Assembly (NCBI GenBank): GCA_037176845.1
Contig: JAYKXP010000023.1
Location: forward strand, 496,001-560,000
Direction of reading: 5' to 3'
Length of the DNA: 64,000 nucleotides
Origin: Paramarasmius palmivorus
Lineage: Eukaryota > Basidiomycota > Agaricomycetes > Agaricales > Marasmiaceae
In this document: in pieces, positions 59,185 through 64,000 of the stretch
How positions within the stretch are numbered: the first letter of the stretch is position 1
Layout: the number at the start of each line of letters is the position of its first letter
Translations under genes and position numbers: made by a program
Notes under the pieces: generated by a model
Seen by the model: only the letters and a program-made list of their open reading frames with translations
The model's database searches: none
What the model was told of the DNA's origin: nothing

Positions 59185-59757
59185 ATGCGCATACGCAACT
59201 GCGATGGTTATCCTGTACGTCTTATTTCCTTTACGCATATCTAGCTAATACACCTATTATAGCCCGTCGACGTCTACATCCATGGCGGTAATCGGTGGAT
59301 GAACCAAGACCAAGTGAGGATGAGGGTACAATGGGGTCGGCTTGCTCTGCAGAGGGGTGAACAGGTGGATGAGTTGACTAGGGAGCTAATTGAGGAGGAT
59401 GATGTAGCCAGACGCTCGACCAATCAGTCATGGGAAAGGTACCTTGAACGTTTTCGTGCCATGCAGGAAGAAGATAACGACTCCGACAACGACCACGACC
59501 ACGACTCCGACTCCGACTCCAATACCGAATCGGATACCGCCTCAGACAACGCCAGTGACGAGTACAAGACCAGTCGACTACTGAAGAGGCGAAGGATGGC
59601 TGAGGATAAGGAGGAGCGTGTCGAGAGCGAAACCACTGTCGATGTCAGTGACGGCGAGGTGTCGGGTCAGGCAGGAGCAACAGATGAACATGATGAAGTC
59701 GATGTTGATGTGGAATCCCCCTTGACCACTCAGGCCCAGGATACAATGAAGCCGTAG
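59185..59757 (+). CDS. Acidic protein next to the KDZ transposase, unknown function
   Basis: The start at 59185 (MRIRNCDGYP) leads to a 48-nt intron (59215-59262) and VDVYIHGGNRWMNQDQVRMRVQWGRLALQRGEQVDELTREL, then a long Asp/Ser-rich low-complexity run (about 59470-59560), a basic LLKRRRMAEDKEE nuclear-signal-like patch and an acidic tail. It lies 100 bp upstream of the transposase gene in the same direction, so it may be an accessory protein of the element. I do not recognise a family. Confidence 0.55.
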
Positions 59758-59856
59758 ATACAGATGTATTGTCCAAGTCACGCAAAAGTTTTTTTTTATT
59801 TCATAACCCTATTTTTGTGTGCTTTTTTTCTTCTCTAAGCAATCACTACATCCCAC

Positions 59857-62800
59857 ATGCCCAAAGCCAAGTCAGGTGTCTCCAGAAGCATTAATATCTC
59901 AGTCGGTGGAGGACGCTATGGCCATAATATGAATACAAAAATTGTTGGCCCCAGGCAGTTGGCAGAGAGGAAGCATGATGCTGAACAACGTTACCAACAG
60001 CAACTCGAAGGTACGTGATCTTTGGTGTTCACTCAAATCAACATACTCAATGATCAGTTATCATTTAGGTCTTGGAAAGACCACCCTTCAGACGTTGTGA
60101 GACATGTCAGTGAAGCAGCGAGATAATCGACCGGATGATGACTACAACGACGAATTCTTCGTGCCTGGTATTTCAATCGGAGATCCAGGTGCTAGCGACA
60201 ACTCAGAAGAGGAGGATAATGGCGAGGATGAGGGGAAGGCAGGAAATGAAGATGAGAATGAGATGGCTGCAGATCTTCGGAATGTTTTTTACAACCGGTA
60301 CGGTCTCTTATCTAGTCGAGGTTCCGACGTGTTTTGAATCGATCTCTAGCTGGGCAGGACGGCGTGAATACAAAGATACTAGAACATGGAAGAAGCGAAT
60401 CACACAGACAGAGAAGAACTGGGCTCCCATTCTCCCATTGCTCGCCGATACATATCTTGAATGGCAAAATTCCACGTCCCCGCCAGTCTCCTCAACACCC
60501 CACTCCCCTGTATCAGCAGACAGTGATCAGTTTGTTATAGATGTCATCGATATCTACAATCTAGCAAGAGAAGTCAACATCACCACAAAACCTGACGAGG
60601 GACGCGTCATATCAATCGCGCGCGCTGGATACCTAGCAACAACACCGACATATCCATCGCTTGCGATATCTTTCCGAACACTGGAACTTTATCGTGTACT
60701 CCGACTTTTCAAGCCCTCCCTCAGCGTTGAAGCTTTTGCCAAAGTCCTCTGCCATGAATACATGGTAGGGAATGTGATATTGTTCTACTAAGAAACGCAC
60801 TCAAACATCACAAAGATTCCCTACCGGCGCGGCTACCGAACAGCGCTCGGTGATGCCTTTGAGCTGTATCTCACAATAAAACGAGATATCAATAACCGAG
60901 TAGCCGAGGTACTAGGTCACAACACGCCAAATCATCGTGTTCTCAACGCATGTCCCCCGTGTAGTTATCAGGTACGCATGTCTGGTTTATCACTTGCATG
61001 TTACTGAATACTATTGGTCCAGCTTGAAGATGAGCCACCCCTTGTGTTCTCTCGCATGCTCGTAATGGATGGCAACAATTTGCTCAAGCGTTCAAAGGGA
61101 TTTTTCGGCAGACAAGTTGCGGATACGCGGACATTCACAGCAAGCGATTACTTCCTTCCCGAAGATTTTGTCAATCAATTTGCTAACGAAGTGAAGTCTT
61201 CTGCAACGAACACCCCTCCGGCACCACCCATTAACACCGAAACCAACGATATCACGCCTGGTGACAACGCAGTGGTTCCTCAGCCAAGTGATGCCAACCC
61301 TGAAGAACACAGTGTACCCGGGGATAGCAACGCCGATCCTACTGACGACGGAGATGACAACGGAGACCCAACCGACGGTGCCGATGCCGGGGTGTACAGT
61401 ACGTGTACGCAAAACTGGAAGGCAGCAGGAGACGATTCCAAGAAGCGAATGTGGGACTCCTTCCATGAGTCTGGTCTGTTTGCCAGTTGTTGTCGTCATG
61501 GCTTTATTTTATGGCTAGTAGACCAGATTCGAAGTGGTGAACTGTGAGTGGACCGTAGTTCGATGTGTACCTTTGATTGACGTTATGTTCAAGTGCCAAG
61601 TATCCTCTCGCAATAATAGCCAAGGCCCTTGACGTTATCGGTGAAGACTGGATTATGGGATACGACATTGGATGTGCGTTCACTTCGACTACCGACAAGA
61701 GTTCTTTGGGTTCCAAATTCAAAGAGAAGGGCTGCCGGCTATGTGTCAATGCATTTCATGGCTACTCGCACGATGCCGAATGTCAACGGGTACATCACCC
61801 TATTAACATTCTCGGAATGGGACTCGAGGATCTAGAAACTCTCGAACGAGTGTTCTCATCATCAAACCAACTCGCTGCCGTCACTCGTTTTGCCAGTTCC
61901 TTTCGGCGGAGAATGTACATCGATCTTTTCTTCCAGCATTGGGATCGTGAAAAGTACCAGGCGCTGGGCACAATGCTCTACAACAATTATGTCCAGGCAC
62001 TCGACATTCTCCGCCAGGACGGTGAAAGCTTGAAGGCTGACTTAGCTCATCTTCAGTTAACCGAAGCCGATCTTGACAGGTACTTTGATGACGAAGCCAA
62101 GCACATGAGAGAACTGGGCCGGGAGACTGATGAAGATCTGCATGCCATCGCGTATGTTGAGTTATTGATCAAACACCGGGACGTCAAGTAAGTGACCAGT
62201 ATTTTTAGCTATCACGTCTAACTTCGATACAGCGCTGCTGTTGAGGCTGCCGATTCGAAGTTCCGGATGCAAATTCCAAAGGACTATCAATTCATTGCAC
62301 CTGACAAGTCATACAGCCAGGAACTTTCGCAAACTCGCAAATTGGAAACTCAACGCAAGGTTCTAACCGAGGAACGCGCGCGCCTGTCATTTGAAATTGC
62401 TAACATGGAAGATGCGATGAACATTCCGCAACGTTGGGAACCGTCATCCAAGGAATATCAAGCCACACTCAAGTACATGAAGGAGTGCCAATATCGTCGT
62501 AAACTGGAGCACCTTCAGAAGCTTGTAGTTTGGCGACTGTTCGAGCTTCACAAGATGAACGTTTCGCAGACAGGTACGTACTGATAACACTGCAACGCAA
62601 ATCAAATCTCACCCACGTGGCAGGGTATCGCATGCGATCACACATTGCCAAGGCCTTGCAACGTCGTTCGAAGGCAATTCGCAAAGCCGTTGCAGCGTAC
62701 AACACCGCAGCAAAGGACATCGGTCGGCCTACACTTGACTGGAACCAGGTTACACACTACACGTTCCTCGACCAGTTCAACATTCTCCGTGACACCCGAC

Positions 62801-63258
62801 ACGCAGTCTTCGATAAGGCGTGGGCCAAGCCTGTCATTCGGAATTTGATGAAGAGGTACCGCCGCGTTACCCGGGCTCAAGAGGAAGTTTTCCGCCTAAA
62901 TGTTGAAGTTCGACGCCTTCACACAGCCGTCGTCGATGAGAATCAGCGATTCCCCACGATCTTGAAAGGCTGCGAAGGTACAGCAATATACGGCGCAGTG
63001 AATGAATATATTCAGCGGCGGAAAGCGGTGAATCGCATTTTGCTTGAGCGTGTTAATGACATCTACGAGTTGGACGGATTCACTGGCAATCGCGGTCCCG
63101 GACGCCGTAACGGAGCTTCTGATGCTCTTGATGAAGAGATGAGGGCACCGTTAGATCCGGACGTTACAGCGGTCCCAGAGCTTGATGATTCTGAGGGCGA
63201 TGATGACTTTGAAGATGAAGTTGGGCGTGTAGTAGATTTTATGTCTGCTGTACTATAG
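59857..63258 (+). CDS. KDZ-superfamily transposase (Kyakuja-Dileera-Zisupton)
   Basis: The start at 59857 (MPKAKSGVS) is followed by several exons. Recognisable order: TPTYPSLAISFRTLELYRVLRLFKPSLSVEAFAKVLCHEY, RRGYRTALGDAFELYLTI, the CPPC exon with LEDEPPLVFSRMLVMDGN, ADTRTFTASDYFLPEDF, KKRMWDSFHESGLFASCCRHG, the signature YDIGCAF at 61661-61681, NAFHGYSHDAECQ, GLEDLETLERVFSSSNQLAAVTRFASSFRRR and QALDILRQDGESL, then coiled-coil C-terminal exons and an acidic end at 63258. The Asp of YDIGC and Glu of LERVFSSSN are candidate catalytic residues. No frameshift is evident, so the gene may be intact. Exon borders between 60000 and 61020 are approximate. Confidence 0.85.
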
Positions 63259-63290
63259 TCAATGTAGTTGGGATACATATGACACTCAAT

Positions 63291-64000
63291 CTAAGATGTG
63301 TATTCAAATGCCTCAGGCCCTGTCACTCCGTCCACCCAAGCTCTCCATAACTGCTTCTGGCATCCCAATCTGTTGGTCATGTAAAATAGATGCATCGTCC
63401 CATTTCCTGCAACTTTTTGAAGCTCGTCAATGCCATCAGTGATTCGGTTCAAGCGAACGAGAAGTTTCAAGCCTTCCGTGTAGTCAGGGTGTCGTGGGTT
63501 GTACTCTCGACCGATGGTTTCCAAGAGGAGCTCCATCTTATTCCGCATAGCATGAAACTCGGCGAAGGGTTCCTTCAATGGAGAGACGGACTTCCGATCC
63601 CACACGAACAGTTTTCGGCAGATTGAATCAAAGTATTGGGACACGCAATTGTCGGTAAAGTTGTTCAGGTGGTTCTCGACATTACGGGCCATGATGACGG
63701 GGTCACTAATTGGTATGGTGAGGATAGATTAGAGATATCAGACAAGTATAGACGCACCTGCGGTGTTCCTGCCGCTTTGCTGCATGCAAGCTCGCAGCTC
63801 GACTCTCCTGTTGTTCTTCAATACGCTCCCGTCGTGCCTCTAGTCGATTTTGCTGCCTGTGATTGAAATATAAATGTCATTGATCAAGCCATTAGGTAGG
63901 CAGCGTACTGGTTTTCTTTTAATCGCACTCGATAAGCGCATTTTTTAGCTTTTATAGCTTCCCTGTTTCTAGTCCGATAGTCAAAATCAAGGATAGTTAT
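63291..64000 (-). CDS. Coiled-coil protein flanking the KDZ gene, 5' part beyond window
   Basis: Tail-to-tail with the transposase, 32 bp apart. The 3' exon (63692-63291) encodes MARNVENHLNNFTDNCVSQ, DPLIC-like DSICRKLFVWDRK, EYNPRHPDYTEGLKLLVRLNRITDGIDEL and ends GPEAFEY. Upstream exons (about 63870-63770 and beyond 63910) are strongly basic and helical: RNREAIKAKKCAYRVRLKENQ spliced to QQNRLEARRERIEEQQE, a bZIP-like or coiled-coil region. The gene continues past 64000. The basic RNRE..KAKK..YR pattern is frequent in mobile-element-associated proteins of Agaricomycetes, which with the position suggests it belongs to the element. Function unknown. Confidence 0.6.

Noticed and set aside
1..64000. 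CRISPR array, prokaryotic operons, riboswitches
   Set aside because: Intron-rich eukaryotic genes throughout and no regularly spaced short repeats.

Overview
The window looks like nuclear DNA of a mushroom-forming basidiomycete (Agaricomycetes). The signs are intron-dense genes with short introns (about 40-60 nt), a laccase, F-box/LRR genes, multi-TM proteins of the kind expanded in Agaricomycetes, KDZ-type transposons, tRNA genes with introns, and a chimerolectin resembling Marasmius oreades agglutinin. No species is claimed. All assignments come from reading motifs; nothing was searched.

Layout. 0-2.5 kb: a broken F-box gene containing a large inverted repeat. 3.2-5.4 kb (-): a secreted laccase with all copper motifs but an apparent deletion in domain 2. 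7.9-10 kb (+): a GH76-like membrane-anchored glycosidase. 10.2-11.3 kb: a TIR element with a perfect 10-bp target duplication. 11.9-12.1 kb: a solo LTR with 5-bp duplication. 13.4-14.3 kb (+): an F-box protein. 14.4-16.4 kb (-): a lineage-specific protein of unknown function.

18-35 kb: a tandem array of ricin-type lectin/cysteine-protease-like genes. Copy A is spread over 10 kb because it holds a TIR element with telomere-like repeats, a nested pair of DNA transposons (the inner one encoding an apparent Ulp1-protease/zinc-finger/transposase fusion) and a solo LTR inside an exon. Copy B looks complete, and copy C is a 5' relic. In A and B the protease domain has Trp where the nucleophilic Cys is expected.

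31.8-50 kb: a segmentally duplicated district. Units contain an intron-bearing tRNA-Lys(CUU), an intron-bearing tRNA-Ser(AGA), a repetitive block of uncertain coding status, and on the minus strand a very small four-exon gene for a secreted six-cysteine peptide. Two peptide genes look functional (39.5 and 47.4 kb) and two look decayed (41 and 43.4 kb). Two multi-TM genes lie in the same district (35.5 and 45 kb).

51-57 kb: a multi-TM gene (+), an F-box/LRR gene (-), a CmcJ/GA4-desaturase-family oxygenase-like gene (-) and a fourth multi-TM gene (-). 59.2-64 kb: a KDZ-family transposase gene with an acidic protein upstream and a divergent coiled-coil gene running off the window edge.

The overall picture is an accessory, transposon-rich region with gene families in birth and death: lectins, small secreted cysteine-rich peptides, F-box proteins and multi-TM proteins. 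The least expected items are the cysteine-rich peptide family, the nested transposons in the lectin, and the protease-transposase fusion.
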